This document shows positions 6,252-14,540 of a stretch of DNA of 15,877 nt, piece after piece. The DNA is taken from assembly GCA_002316225.1 (NCBI GenBank), contig DCDC01000028.1, positions 1 through 15,877 of the forward strand, given 5' to 3'. Every line of letters starts with the position of its first letter. The first letter of the stretch is position 1. The DNA comes from Firmicutes bacterium UBA1065. GTDB taxonomy: Bacteria > Bacillota > Clostridia > Tissierellales > Sedimentibacteraceae. Below the pieces are notes generated by a model, which was given only the letters and a program-made list of their open reading frames with translations, searched no databases and was not told where the DNA came from. Made by a program: the position numbers and the translations under genes.

Positions 6252-8573
6252 ATGAAAAAAGTAATATTTTTTATAATAATTTTAATATTGCTTACATCTT
6301 TTGCAAATATATATGGTGTCAGCTTTAATGATATAAAAAAAGACTACTATCTGGAAGAAGCCCTGGGAGTCCTGTCAAGCTATGAAGTTATTCAAGGCTA
6401 CCCGGATAATAGCTTCAGACCTGACAGGATAGTGACTCGTGCTGAAATGGCAAAAATTATAACCGTTGCAGCAGGTTTCAATGAATTCTCTAAAAACATG
6501 ACAACCGTATATGAAGATATGCACGGGCACTGGGCTGAAAGCTACGTGGAGCTTGCAAAGGGATTGGGGATTGTTAAGGGAATTTCACCAACCGTCTACG
6601 GTCCGGATAACCAGATAAAGTTTGAAGAAGCCTATACAATGATATTGAGGCTTTTGGGCTATACCGATGAATCTTTGGCCGGAACCTGGCCTTCCAATTA
6701 TTATAAAAAAGCATTGGAGTTGAATTTGTTTGAAAATGTCAATACTGATGCTGAATTTGCCTCCAGAAGAGATATTACAATAATGCTCTATAACGCATTA
6801 AGGATGAATTTGGTTACGGTAAAGGACAACAACTCTCTCAACATAACCAATAAAACCCTTATTTCAAAGCTTGGCAAAGTGGTGACAAGAGAAATAACAA
6901 TCAAAGACTTGAATGAAGATAGTTTTGACTTCACGGATTACTTGTTCAACAAGTGGGATGTTTATTATGACAATAAAGGAAACCCGGTACATTTAAACAA
7001 CCCCCGATTTAATGAATTTTCCGGGCTTGTCACCAGCTTCCTTTCGAACAAAGTTATCTTTGTGACCGATGATTTCGGCAATGTGAGAGTTTTTAAGGTT
7101 CCTAACGTTCCCATCATCGTCAACGGAGCCAGGGGCTCTTTCAATGATTTAAACGAGGCAAGATTAAAAATAGTTTATGAAGATGATTCTTTTAAAGGTG
7201 AAATAATAGGCATCATAGCCTATAAGGCAACCGATGTGATTGTCGTAGAGAAAGAAGACCTCTATAAAGAAGGAAGCAGGCAATTTGCCGGTAAAAGCCT
7301 TCCTGTAAGCAATTCTGAAGTCAATTATAAAAAGCTGCATATAACAGGCGATGCCAAATCCCTGGATGATATCAAAGTAAATGATGTAGTTTACTTTTAT
7401 GAATCCAATGACGGCAGTAATTCGCCCCTTACCTTGCAGGTCTTAAGATCCAAGGTTGAAGGTGTTATTACAAGTGTCGAAAGTTCAAAGGAAAACACCT
7501 TTTATACCATAAACAATATTACCTATATGACGGGAAAGGATTTTATTTTTACCGAAAAGGCAAGTGTAAATGATACGGTTACTTTGATATTGGATAAAAA
7601 CAACAATATCATAAAACTCTATATCAACAAATACGGTAAAAAACCTTCAACCTACGGCATTGTAATCAGCTCTTCAAACGGGACAACAGGCAATGCCTCA
7701 GCCCGAATACTGGACGAGAACGGGGGACTTAAGACTTATCTCCTGGCAGATAATTCAAGTGTGGTAAGGGTTCTTGAAAATGATTCTAATGTTTTAAGGC
7801 AATCTCTGATTAAGGCCAATGACCTGGTCATGTTTGACCCTGTACAAAACGGAACCTTAAAAATAATTAATTTAATGCCCACACGGAATATTGCAGCCTC
7901 CTACAACAGCCAGACACAAACTTTAGAAAACGGTTATTACATTACATCAGATACCTTTATAGTATATGAAAACAACAAGCAGTATCAGGTGCTGTCAACG
8001 TCTCAACTTAACGGATACCTGGAAGGAAAAGCGGTTGTAAATTATTCGGGACATATAGATGCCATATATCTTACCAAGGGACTTAAAAATTCCACCGGTA
8101 TAACCATTACACCCGAAACACAGCAAAACTACAATGGTACCATATACGGCGTAATAAAAGGGGTTACAAAGATAGATGACGAAACAAGCCACCTGCAGTT
8201 TTTTAACAACAGCAGCGTATTTTCGGTATCAAACACATCTGCGGCAGGCAAGAATATTTCATCAATGATGAACTCCTATGTGAGGGCGGTTATTGTCAAC
8301 GGGGTGGTTTCCAGTATTGAAAAAGTAACTCCAGAGACATCAAGAATACAGATAACGCAAGTTTATGCGAATCAAATGCTTATTGACAATATAACCTATA
8401 TGGAATATTCTCAGGACATTGAGGTTTATATTTGTACCCTGGACAATTCCGGGAATATAAAAAGCTTTGCACAAGGCAGCAAAAAAGACATCAAACCGGG
8501 GTCCACAGCCCAGCTGTATGACCTGTACGGAGGGTTTGACGGAGTTATTGATGTAGTGTTGATATTTAAATAA
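6252..8573 (+). CDS. SLH-domain cell-surface protein with unrecognised repetitive C-terminal region
   Basis: A secreted protein of 773 residues expected to bind the cell wall through S-layer homology domains. A signal peptide covers about residues 1-22 (MKK then a long Ile/Leu stretch). Three SLH modules follow, at about 25-75 (with the conserved TRAE), 87-137 and 143-190. The second and third have degraded TRAE motifs (KFEE, SRRD). The remaining roughly 580 residues match no domain I recognise. They are rich in Asn, Ser and beta-branched residues and seem to repeat a module of roughly 60-75 residues. Module starts are near 257, 402, 467, 632 and 696, each opening with a hydrophobic-G-x-I/V pattern. 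The sequence NITYM occurs at 422-426 and 713-717. The start is ATG at 6252, with AGGGA 8 nt upstream. A TTG upstream in frame (6228) would spoil the signal peptide. The gene appears to be monocistronic, with its own terminator. Confidence 0.88.
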   Translation: MKKVIFFIIILILLTSFANIYGVSFNDIKKDYYLEEALGVLSSYEVIQGYPDNSFRPDRIVTRAEMAKIITVAAGFNEFSKNMTTVYEDMHGHWAESYVELAKGLGIVKGISPTVYGPDNQIKFEEAYTMILRLLGYTDESLAGTWPSNYYKKALELNLFENVNTDAEFASRRDITIMLYNALRMNLVTVKDNNSLNITNKTLISKLGKVVTREITIKDLNEDSFDFTDYLFNKWDVYYDNKGNPVHLNNPRFNEFSGLVTSFLSNKVIFVTDDFGNVRVFKVPNVPIIVNGARGSFNDLNEARLKIVYEDDSFKGEIIGIIAYKATDVIVVEKEDLYKEGSRQFAGKSLPVSNSEVNYKKLHITGDAKSLDDIKVNDVVYFYESNDGSNSPLTLQVLRSKVEGVITSVESSKENTFYTINNITYMTGKDFIFTEKASVNDTVTLILDKNNNIIKLYINKYGKKPSTYGIVISSSNGTTGNASARILDENGGLKTYLLADNSSVVRVLENDSNVLRQSLIKANDLVMFDPVQNGTLKIINLMPTRNIAASYNSQTQTLENGYYITSDTFIVYENNKQYQVLSTSQLNGYLEGKAVVNYSGHIDAIYLTKGLKNSTGITITPETQQNYNGTIYGVIKGVTKIDDETSHLQFFNNSSVFSVSNTSAAGKNISSMMNSYVRAVIVNGVVSSIEKVTPETSRIQITQVYANQMLIDNITYMEYSQDIEVYICTLDNSGNIKSFAQGSKKDIKPGSTAQLYDLYGGFDGVIDVVLIFK

Positions 8574-8580
8574 AATTTTA

Positions 8581-8611
8581 AAAAGATGACATGGGGGTCA
8601 TCTTTTTTTTT
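8581..8611 (+). terminator. Terminator of the SLH-protein gene
   Basis: AAAAGATGAC (8581-8590) pairs with GTCATCTTTT (8597-8606) around a 6-nt loop, and a long T run follows to 8611. It begins 8 nt after the stop codon. Confidence 0.92.
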
Positions 8612-8618
8612 ACAATTA

Positions 8619-8647
8619 TTGATAAAATAATATAGATTTGCTATAAT
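8619..8647 (+). promoter_or_regulatory. Sigma-A-type promoter of alr-glyA
   Basis: TTGATA (8619-8624) and TATAAT (8642-8647) are separated by exactly 17 bp. Transcription should begin near 8654, leaving a leader of about 65 nt before the alr start codon. Confidence 0.85.
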
Positions 8648-8666
8648 TTATAGAGTAATCAAAGTC

Positions 8667-8693
8667 GGAGAACATTCTTTAAGATGTATCTCC
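8667..8693 (+). promoter_or_regulatory. Hairpin in the alr leader
   Basis: GGAGAACAT (8667-8675) can pair with ATGT-A-TCTCC (8684-8693), with one bulged A and an 8-nt inner loop that could close slightly further. It lies between the predicted transcription start and the ribosome binding site at 8704-8710. It does not resemble a riboswitch I know and has no U run. It may only affect mRNA stability. Confidence 0.35.
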
Positions 8694-8718
8694 ATACCAA
8701 TATAGGAGGTTCGAATAA

Positions 8719-9849
8719 ATGAACGAAAAACTTAGGCCTGCATGGGTTGAGGTGAACAGAGAAAAAGCAATACATAATTTTCTGGAAGTTAGAAGAGCAG
8801 TAGGACCCAACGTAAAAATATGCGCCGTTGTCAAAGCAGACAGCTATGGAATGGGAGCCCTGGAAATGTCTAAGATGTACCTTGAAAACGGTGTGGATAT
8901 GTTTGCGGTGGCAGTGATAGGTGAAGCTCTTGAGCTGAGAGAAGAGATAAAAGGTAAGGACATCCTTGTGCTTGGTTACACATCAGAAGAATTTTATGAA
9001 GATGCAATTGAGAACGACATTACATTGACTATTTATAACTATGGCCATGCCGTAAGATTGAACGAAACAGCAAAGAAACTGAACAAGAAGGCAAAGATTC
9101 ATATCAAAGTTGAAACAGGCATGAACAGGTTAGGATTCTTGCCTACAGAAGAAAATGCGGATTATGTGGCAAAAATAGCAAAAATGGAGAACATTAAAAT
9201 TGAAGGCGCTTTTTCGCATCAGGCAAAGGCCGATGAAAGAGACAAAACAACTGCTCACATGCAGGCCGGCAGGTTTATAAAATTCATGGGAATGCTTGAA
9301 GAAAGAAATGTTGAGATTCCCGTTAAACATATTGCAAACAGTGCAACTATAATTGAAATGCCCGAGTATTATTTTGATATGGTAAGACCGGGCATTATAT
9401 TATCGGGATTCTATCCTTCCGATGAGGTGGACACCGAAAAATACAAATTCAAAATTTGCGTAACCCTAAAGGCAAAGGTTGCAAACGTAAAAACAATAGA
9501 CGCAGGAGAAGGTGTCGGCTATGGTCATTTATACAAGGCAGATAAGCCGGTTGTAGTAGGAACCATTCCTCTTGGCTATGCAGACGGATATTCAAGATTG
9601 TTATCTAACAAGGGTTATGTGGTCATAAAGGGAGTAAAATGTCCAATACTGGGAAAAGTATGCATGGATCAATTTATGGTGGATTTGTCCAATGTGGATA
9701 ACCCCCAGATAGGAGATATAGCTATAGTTTACGGCGATGGAACTGATGGAGCGATGACTGCAGAGGATGTAGCCAACATGAGGGGTACCATTTCCTATGA
9801 AGTGCTGACAAATTTAGCCGTAAGAAGACTTCCAAAAATATATGTTTAA
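8719..9849 (+). CDS. alr: Alanine racemase
   Basis: PLP-dependent fold-III racemase that interconverts L- and D-alanine in the cytoplasm; D-alanine is needed for peptidoglycan. All expected active-site residues can be placed. The PLP lysine is K39 in AVVKADSYG. The second catalytic base is Y268 in GVGYGH. R137 lies in TGMNRLGF, H167 in FSHQAKADE, R223 in MVRPGI, the CMD motif at 315-317, and Y360 in SYEVLTN near the C-terminus. Its 376 residues are of normal length. AGGAGGT lies 8 nt before the ATG. The gene is the first of a two-gene operon with glyA. Small departures from common alanine racemases (SHQAKADE instead of a THFATADE-like sequence, GMN instead of GMG) leave room for a broader or different amino-acid substrate, but alanine is the best call. 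Confidence 0.93.
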   Translation: MNEKLRPAWVEVNREKAIHNFLEVRRAVGPNVKICAVVKADSYGMGALEMSKMYLENGVDMFAVAVIGEALELREEIKGKDILVLGYTSEEFYEDAIENDITLTIYNYGHAVRLNETAKKLNKKAKIHIKVETGMNRLGFLPTEENADYVAKIAKMENIKIEGAFSHQAKADERDKTTAHMQAGRFIKFMGMLEERNVEIPVKHIANSATIIEMPEYYFDMVRPGIILSGFYPSDEVDTEKYKFKICVTLKAKVANVKTIDAGEGVGYGHLYKADKPVVVGTIPLGYADGYSRLLSNKGYVVIKGVKCPILGKVCMDQFMVDLSNVDNPQIGDIAIVYGDGTDGAMTAEDVANMRGTISYEVLTNLAVRRLPKIYV

Positions 9850-9859
9850 GGAGCATTTT

Positions 9860-11083
9860 ATGGATTTTAAACTAATCGAGAAAAACGATAATGAGCTTTA
9901 CAGTTACATGATGGAGGAAAAAGAAAGACAAAGCATCAATATTGAGTTAATAGCATCGGAAAATTTTGTTTCCGAAACGGTTTTGCAGGCTATGGGGAGC
10001 CATTTGACCAATAAGTATGCTGAAGGATATCCCGGCAGAAGGTATTACGGAGGATGTCAATTCGTTGACAAGGTAGAAAACCTGGCAATAGAAAGAGCCA
10101 AGAAAATCTTTGGGGCAGACCATGCCAATGTTCAGCCTCATTCTGGCTCTAATGCCAATTTCGGGGTATACTTTGCAGTACTTAAACCCGGTGACAAAAT
10201 ACTGGGCATGGACTTGGCTCATGGAGGACACCTGACTCATGGAAGTCCCGTAAACATGTCAGGCACTTATTTCCAGATTTCCTTTTACGGCGTAAACAGG
10301 GAAACCGAAATGATTGATTATGATGAAGTAAGGGAAATCGCAAAAAAAGAAAGACCTAAACTGATAGTGGCAGGAGCCAGCGCCTATTCAAGAATAATTG
10401 ATTTTAAGGCATTCAGGGAAATTGCCGATGAAGTCGGTGCTTATTTCATGGTGGATATGGCTCATATTGCCGGAATAATAGCTGCAGGCCTTCATCCTAA
10501 TCCTGTAGAATATGCAGACTTTGTTACCACCACCACCCATAAAACCCTAAGAGGACCCAGGGGTGGAATGATTTTGTGCAGACAGGAATTTGCCCAAAAA
10601 ATAGATAAGGCCATATTCCCGGGTATCCAGGGAGGTCCTTTGATGCATATTATTGCAGCTAAGGCAGCGTGTTTCAAGGAAGTCTTGGAAGATGATTTCG
10701 TAGCCTATCAAAAACAGATCTTGAATAATGCGAAAAAACTGTCTGAGGAACTCATGAACAGGGGATTCAGAATTGTATCCGGCGGTACCGACAATCATTT
10801 GATGCTGCTTGATTTGAGAAACAAGAATTTAACAGGGAAAGAAGCAGAAAAAATACTGGATGAAATCCATATTACCACAAACAAAAACACTATACCCTAT
10901 GATCCTCAAAGCCCCTTTATAACCAGTGGTCTCAGAATAGGAACCCCGGCGGTGACCACCAAGGGTATGAAGGAAGCTGAAATGGCCGAGTTGGCGGATA
11001 TTATAGATTCAGCTCTCACCAGGAAGCAAGAAATTGAAGTGTTAAAAGGACGAGTATTCGAGCTGACTTCAAAATTTAACTAA
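9860..11083 (+). CDS. glyA: Serine hydroxymethyltransferase
   Basis: PLP enzyme that converts serine and tetrahydrofolate to glycine and 5,10-methylenetetrahydrofolate, the main source of one-carbon units. The 407 residues carry the family landmarks: ELIASENF (29-36), RYYGGC (61-66), the PHSGS stretch (93-97), LTHGSP (125-130), VDMAHIAG (198-205), and the PLP lysine K228 in TTTTHKTLRGPRGG. Residue 98 is Asn where most family members have Gln (SGSQAN); otherwise the active site looks standard. The start is ATG 9860, served by AAGGAG at 9848-9853, which overlaps the alr stop codon and implies coupled translation. An earlier in-frame ATG at 9842 would place the start before this site. It is the second and last gene of the alr-glyA operon. 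Confidence 0.96.
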   Translation: MDFKLIEKNDNELYSYMMEEKERQSINIELIASENFVSETVLQAMGSHLTNKYAEGYPGRRYYGGCQFVDKVENLAIERAKKIFGADHANVQPHSGSNANFGVYFAVLKPGDKILGMDLAHGGHLTHGSPVNMSGTYFQISFYGVNRETEMIDYDEVREIAKKERPKLIVAGASAYSRIIDFKAFREIADEVGAYFMVDMAHIAGIIAAGLHPNPVEYADFVTTTTHKTLRGPRGGMILCRQEFAQKIDKAIFPGIQGGPLMHIIAAKAACFKEVLEDDFVAYQKQILNNAKKLSEELMNRGFRIVSGGTDNHLMLLDLRNKNLTGKEAEKILDEIHITTNKNTIPYDPQSPFITSGLRIGTPAVTTKGMKEAEMAELADIIDSALTRKQEIEVLKGRVFELTSKFN

Positions 11084-11087
11084 ACAT

Positions 11088-11131
11088 AAAACAGACAATC
11101 ATTAATATAATTTAATAGATTGTCTGTTTTT
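11088..11131 (+). terminator. Terminator of the alr-glyA operon
   Basis: AAAACAGACAATC (11088-11100) pairs with GATTGTCTGTTTT (11118-11130) as a 13-bp stem with a 17-nt A/T-rich loop. The T run ends the stem at 11127-11131. It starts 5 nt after the glyA stop codon. Confidence 0.85.
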
Positions 11132-11198
11132 ATTAGTCCCTACCTAAAGTAAAAGCAAATTATTATTTTTGTACGCATTAAGCGGATGGTTGTATGTA

Positions 11199-11219
11199 GC
11201 AAGCAGAAAATTCTCTTGC
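11199..11219 (+). promoter_or_regulatory. Candidate operator at the liv promoter
   Basis: An inverted repeat GCAAG-N11-CTTGC (11199-11203 with 11215-11219) runs into the -35 box. Inside it, CAGAAAATT (11204-11212) equals one half of the CodY consensus box AATTTTCWGAAAATT, but the other half is not conserved. The placement suits a repressor site. The identity of the regulator is a guess. Confidence 0.3.
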
Positions 11220-11244
11220 AAAATGATATTTTCGGTGTTATAAT
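11216..11244 (+). promoter_or_regulatory. Sigma-A-type promoter of the liv operon
   Basis: TTGCAA (11216-11221) and TATAAT (11239-11244) are separated by exactly 17 bp. The start point would be near 11251, giving a short leader of about 27 nt before livJ and no room for a riboswitch. Confidence 0.8.
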
Positions 11245-11277
11245 CAATAGAAATTTATAATGATGAGGAGAGAGTAT

Positions 11278-12486
11278 ATGAAAAAAGTATTATCTTTATT
11301 ATTGAGCTTATTAATGGTTCTGACTTTGTTCACAGCCTGCAGCCAACCAAACAACGGAGGTCCTTCAAACCAGGAACCGCAAACCGGAGGCGAGGAAGAA
11401 CCCGGTACTGAAGAAGACGTCATTAAAATTGGTGTGTTCGAACCTCTGACAGGAATGAACGGAGGCGGCGGTCAACAGGAACTTGGCGGCATTCAGTACG
11501 CAAATAAAATGTATCCCGAAGTATTGGGTAAAAAGATAGAATTGGTTGTAGTTGACAACAAGAGTGACAAGGGCGAAGCAACCACCGCGGTTACACGTCT
11601 TATCGAAAAGGATAAGGTTGTTGCCATAATCGGTTCATACGGTTCAGCTGTTTCCATAGCAGCAGGTGATATCATAAAGAATGCACAGATTCCTGCAATG
11701 GGCGCTTCTTGTACAAATCCCATGGTAACACAAGGTAATCCTTTCTACTTCCGTGCATGCTTCCTAGACCCCTTCCAGGGCAAGGTAATGGCTACCTACG
11801 CTGTTGAGCAGGGAGCAAAGACAGCAGCTGTTATCATGCAGAATGGAGATGACTATTCTGTGGGTCTTGCAAATTTCTTCATAGATGCTTTTAAACAATT
11901 GACCGGGGATCCGAACAGCATAGTTGATGTTTCGGAATTCCAGCTGAATGAATCTGACTTCAATGCAATTCTTACAAACATCAAGGCAAAGAATCCTGAT
12001 GTAATATTTGCCCCAAGTGCGGCAACCACAGCCCCCTTAATCATTAAACAGGCAAGAGACCTTGGAATCGATGCCTTGATAATGGGTGGAGATACCTGGG
12101 AAAATCCTGCCCTTATCGATGTTGCCGGAGAAGCTGCAGAAGGTGTAGTTCTTTCAACATTCTTTGACGAAAATGACCCTGTTACAAATGAAGCAAAGAA
12201 ATTTGTTGAAGGCTACAAAAAAGAATTGGCAGGCAAGGAACCTATAATTCCTGCAGTTGCAGCATTGGGTTATGATGCTTACATCCTCCTTAGAGATGCA
12301 ATCGAAAGAGCAGGTTCAACAGACGGTGTCGCAATAAGAGATGCATTGAAAGCAACAAAAGATTTTGAAGGAGTTACGGGAATCATTAACTTCACCGAAG
12401 AAGGAGATGCCGATAAGAACCTTGCAGTTATAAAGACAATTAAAGACGGACAATTCGTATTTGTGGATTCGGTAGAAGTACAATAA
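11278..12486 (+). CDS. Branched-chain amino acid type ABC transporter, substrate-binding lipoprotein (LivJ-like)
   Basis: Extracellular receptor of the importer encoded by the following genes. The 402-residue precursor has a signal peptide (MKKVLSLLLSLLMVLTLFTA) and lipobox ending at Cys21, then a flexible linker rich in Asn, Gly, Pro and Glu (about 22-47). The mature part is a type I periplasmic-binding fold of the Leu/Ile/Val family. It starts with IKIGVFEPLTG, carries the ligand-pocket region GSYGSAVSIAAGDIIKNAQI, and continues with a GGDTWENPALID segment. The start is ATG 11278, with GAGGAGAG just upstream; an earlier ATG at 11260 lies before this site. A hairpin between this gene and livH probably raises its expression above that of the membrane subunits. 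The family also includes binders of amides, urea and other amino acids, so the ligand is not certain. Confidence 0.93.
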   Translation: MKKVLSLLLSLLMVLTLFTACSQPNNGGPSNQEPQTGGEEEPGTEEDVIKIGVFEPLTGMNGGGGQQELGGIQYANKMYPEVLGKKIELVVVDNKSDKGEATTAVTRLIEKDKVVAIIGSYGSAVSIAAGDIIKNAQIPAMGASCTNPMVTQGNPFYFRACFLDPFQGKVMATYAVEQGAKTAAVIMQNGDDYSVGLANFFIDAFKQLTGDPNSIVDVSEFQLNESDFNAILTNIKAKNPDVIFAPSAATTAPLIIKQARDLGIDALIMGGDTWENPALIDVAGEAAEGVVLSTFFDENDPVTNEAKKFVEGYKKELAGKEPIIPAVAALGYDAYILLRDAIERAGSTDGVAIRDALKATKDFEGVTGIINFTEEGDADKNLAVIKTIKDGQFVFVDSVEVQ

Positions 12487-12501
12487 CTCGTTTGAATATT
12501 C

Positions 12502-12528
12502 AAGGGCGAACTGTTCGTTCGCCCTTTT
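12502..12528 (+). terminator. Partial terminator between livJ and livH
   Basis: AAGGGCGAAC (12502-12511) pairs with GTTCGCCCTT (12517-12526) around a 5-nt loop, with a short T run to 12528. It sits 16 nt after the livJ stop and inside the operon, before the livH ribosome binding site. No new promoter is obvious after it, so it most likely terminates part of the transcripts and protects the 3' end of the livJ message. Confidence 0.75.
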
Positions 12529-12555
12529 ACAGTTAAATAATTCGGAGGAAAAGAT

Positions 12556-13449
12556 ATGACAGGTCAACTTTTCTTGCAGCAGCTTATCAACGGTATCTCC
12601 CTTGGAAGCCTCTATGCCCTTCTGGCAATAGGATATACAATGGTTTATGGTATTTTAAGACTTATCAATTTTGCCCATGGGGATATTTTTATGATGGCAG
12701 CTTATTTTATGATATTCAGCATTATGACATTCAAACTGCCATGGTTTATTGCAATAATAATAGTAATTGTAGCAACTGTTGCCTTGGGTGTCTTGATAGA
12801 AAAAACTGCTTATAAACCCTTAAGGAATGCTCCCCGTATGTCCATAATGATTTCTGCCATAGGAGCGTCATTTCTTTTGGAAAATTTGGCAACCTATTTA
12901 TTTACCGGTGTCCCCAAGGGATTTCCGGACATAAAGGTATTGACAACAGCAGTGAAATTAGGGAGTCTTTCATTGACCATTGCAACCTTGATTACCCCTT
13001 TTGTCACCCTTCTTCTTCTATACCTTGTGCTTTTCATAACCAATAAGACCAAAATAGGTATGGCTATGAGAGCAGTATCAAAGGATTTTGAAACAGCCAA
13101 ACTGATGGGAATAAACATTAATAAGGTTATATCTTCAACCTTTGTTATCGGCTCGTCCCTGGCAGCAATCGGGGCTATTCTCTGGGGCTCAAGATATCCT
13201 TCCATAATGCCTCTTACAGGCGTTATGCCTGGACTAAAATGCTTCATAGCAGCCGTATTGGGAGGTATCGGCAACACTGCAGGGGCGGTAGTTGGAGGAT
13301 TTATATTAGGTATGGCAGAAATCATGCTCGTAACCTTTCTGCCGGCCTTTACCGGTTACAGGGATGCGATGGCATTTGTTATATTGATAGTCGTATTATT
13401 GGTTAAACCGACAGGACTACTTGGAGAGAAGGTGACAGATAAGGTATGA
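12556..13449 (+). CDS. livH: Branched-chain amino acid type ABC transporter permease (LivH-like)
   Basis: One of the two membrane subunits of the Liv-type importer. The 297-residue protein has about eight hydrophobic segments and the classic LivH opening GSLYALLAIGYTMVYGILRL followed by INFAHGD (about residues 17-43). The cytoplasmic coupling loop that contacts the ATPases is seen as AVSKDFETAKLMGININK (about residues 173-190). The end GYRDAMAFVILIVVLLVKPTG is also typical. GGAGG lies 7 nt before the ATG. The gene overlaps livM by four bases (ATGA), showing tight translational coupling. Confidence 0.94.
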   Translation: MTGQLFLQQLINGISLGSLYALLAIGYTMVYGILRLINFAHGDIFMMAAYFMIFSIMTFKLPWFIAIIIVIVATVALGVLIEKTAYKPLRNAPRMSIMISAIGASFLLENLATYLFTGVPKGFPDIKVLTTAVKLGSLSLTIATLITPFVTLLLLYLVLFITNKTKIGMAMRAVSKDFETAKLMGININKVISSTFVIGSSLAAIGAILWGSRYPSIMPLTGVMPGLKCFIAAVLGGIGNTAGAVVGGFILGMAEIMLVTFLPAFTGYRDAMAFVILIVVLLVKPTGLLGEKVTDKV

Positions 13450-14540
13450 TAGATAAAATTAATAATAAGAAAACCAGGTTGCTTTTAAATATTCTGCTTA
13501 TAGTAATATTTGCAACGGTAATAATACTTCTGGATACAGATGTGATAGGTGATGCCTATATAAGGCGTATATTGAATTTATCTGCCATTTATGCGATTGT
13601 GAGTGTTTCGATGAACTTAGTCAATGGCTTCACGGGACTGTTTTCTTTGGGACAGGCCGGTTTTATGGCAATCGGGGCTTATTCGGTGGCGATATTCACT
13701 GTCCCCTTAGCTGAAAGGGCTAAAATATTCTATATTACCCCTCAGAATCCTTTTTTAGCGCAAATTGAGCTGCCCTTTATTGTGGCCCTGCTCCTGGGAG
13801 GATTTCTGGCAGCCCTGGTTGCAATTATGATAGGGGTCCCGGTTCTCAGGTTAAAAAGCGACTACTTAGCCATAGCAACCTTAGGCTTTTCGGAAATAAT
13901 ACGAATTGTTTTTACAAATATTAAATCAATAACCAACGGTGCCTTGGGAATTAAAAATATACCTACAATGCCTACCATGTGGGTTTTCTTTGGTATAGCC
14001 ATAATTTCCATCGGCTTTATGCGGCTCTTGATAACCTCCAGCTACGGTAGGGCCTTTAAAGCAATAAGAGAGGATGAAGTAGCAGCAGAAGCAATGGGTA
14101 TCAATTTATTCAAACATAAGGTAATGTCATTTAGCATAGGAGCATTCTTTGCCGGAATCGGAGGAGGACTTTTAGCAACCCTGTTTGCTACGGTAGACCC
14201 TAATCAATTCTATTTTCCTGTTACCTACAACTTCCTTTTGATTATAGTATTAGGTGGAATGGGAAGCATATCAGGCACCATAATAGCATCCTTTTTGGTG
14301 ACGGCAGGACTTGAGATACTGAGATTCTTCGATGAACCTTTAACTTTGTTTGGAATAAACATTGCCTTGTTCCGTCCGGGCTTGAGGATGGTTATATTCT
14401 CAATTCTCCTTATGCTCCTGGTACTCTTCTTCAGAAATGGTCTCATGGGACAAAAGGAATTGTCCTGGAAGCTTATTTTTGATTGGTTTTCCGGCAAGAT
14501 CAGCAGAAAAAGGACCGGTCAGGGAGGTGGTATACAATGA
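13446..14540 (+). CDS. livM: Branched-chain amino acid type ABC transporter permease (LivM-like)
   Basis: Second membrane subunit of the importer, pairing with LivH. The 364-residue protein has the characteristic NLVNGFTGLFSLGQAGFMAI segment (about residues 57-76), the LKSDYLAIATLGFSEIIR region, and the coupling loop AIREDEVAAEAMGINLFKHK before its last helices. It ends with a short basic, glycine-rich tail. Its ATG overlaps the livH stop (ATGA), and AAGGTGA lies about 10 nt upstream. Its own stop in turn overlaps the livG start. Confidence 0.94.
   Translation: MIDKINNKKTRLLLNILLIVIFATVIILLDTDVIGDAYIRRILNLSAIYAIVSVSMNLVNGFTGLFSLGQAGFMAIGAYSVAIFTVPLAERAKIFYITPQNPFLAQIELPFIVALLLGGFLAALVAIMIGVPVLRLKSDYLAIATLGFSEIIRIVFTNIKSITNGALGIKNIPTMPTMWVFFGIAIISIGFMRLLITSSYGRAFKAIREDEVAAEAMGINLFKHKVMSFSIGAFFAGIGGGLLATLFATVDPNQFYFPVTYNFLLIIVLGGMGSISGTIIASFLVTAGLEILRFFDEPLTLFGINIALFRPGLRMVIFSILLMLLVLFFRNGLMGQKELSWKLIFDWFSGKISRKRTGQGGGIQ

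Noticed and set aside
11084..11277. T-box or amino-acid riboswitch before livJ
   Set aside because: The predicted transcription start leaves only about 27 nt of leader, and no T-box sequence or specifier stem is present.
12894..13325. 143-codon open frame on the minus strand within livH
   Set aside because: It lies wholly opposite a clear LivH gene, has no ribosome binding site of note, and its product is a low-complexity antisense reading.
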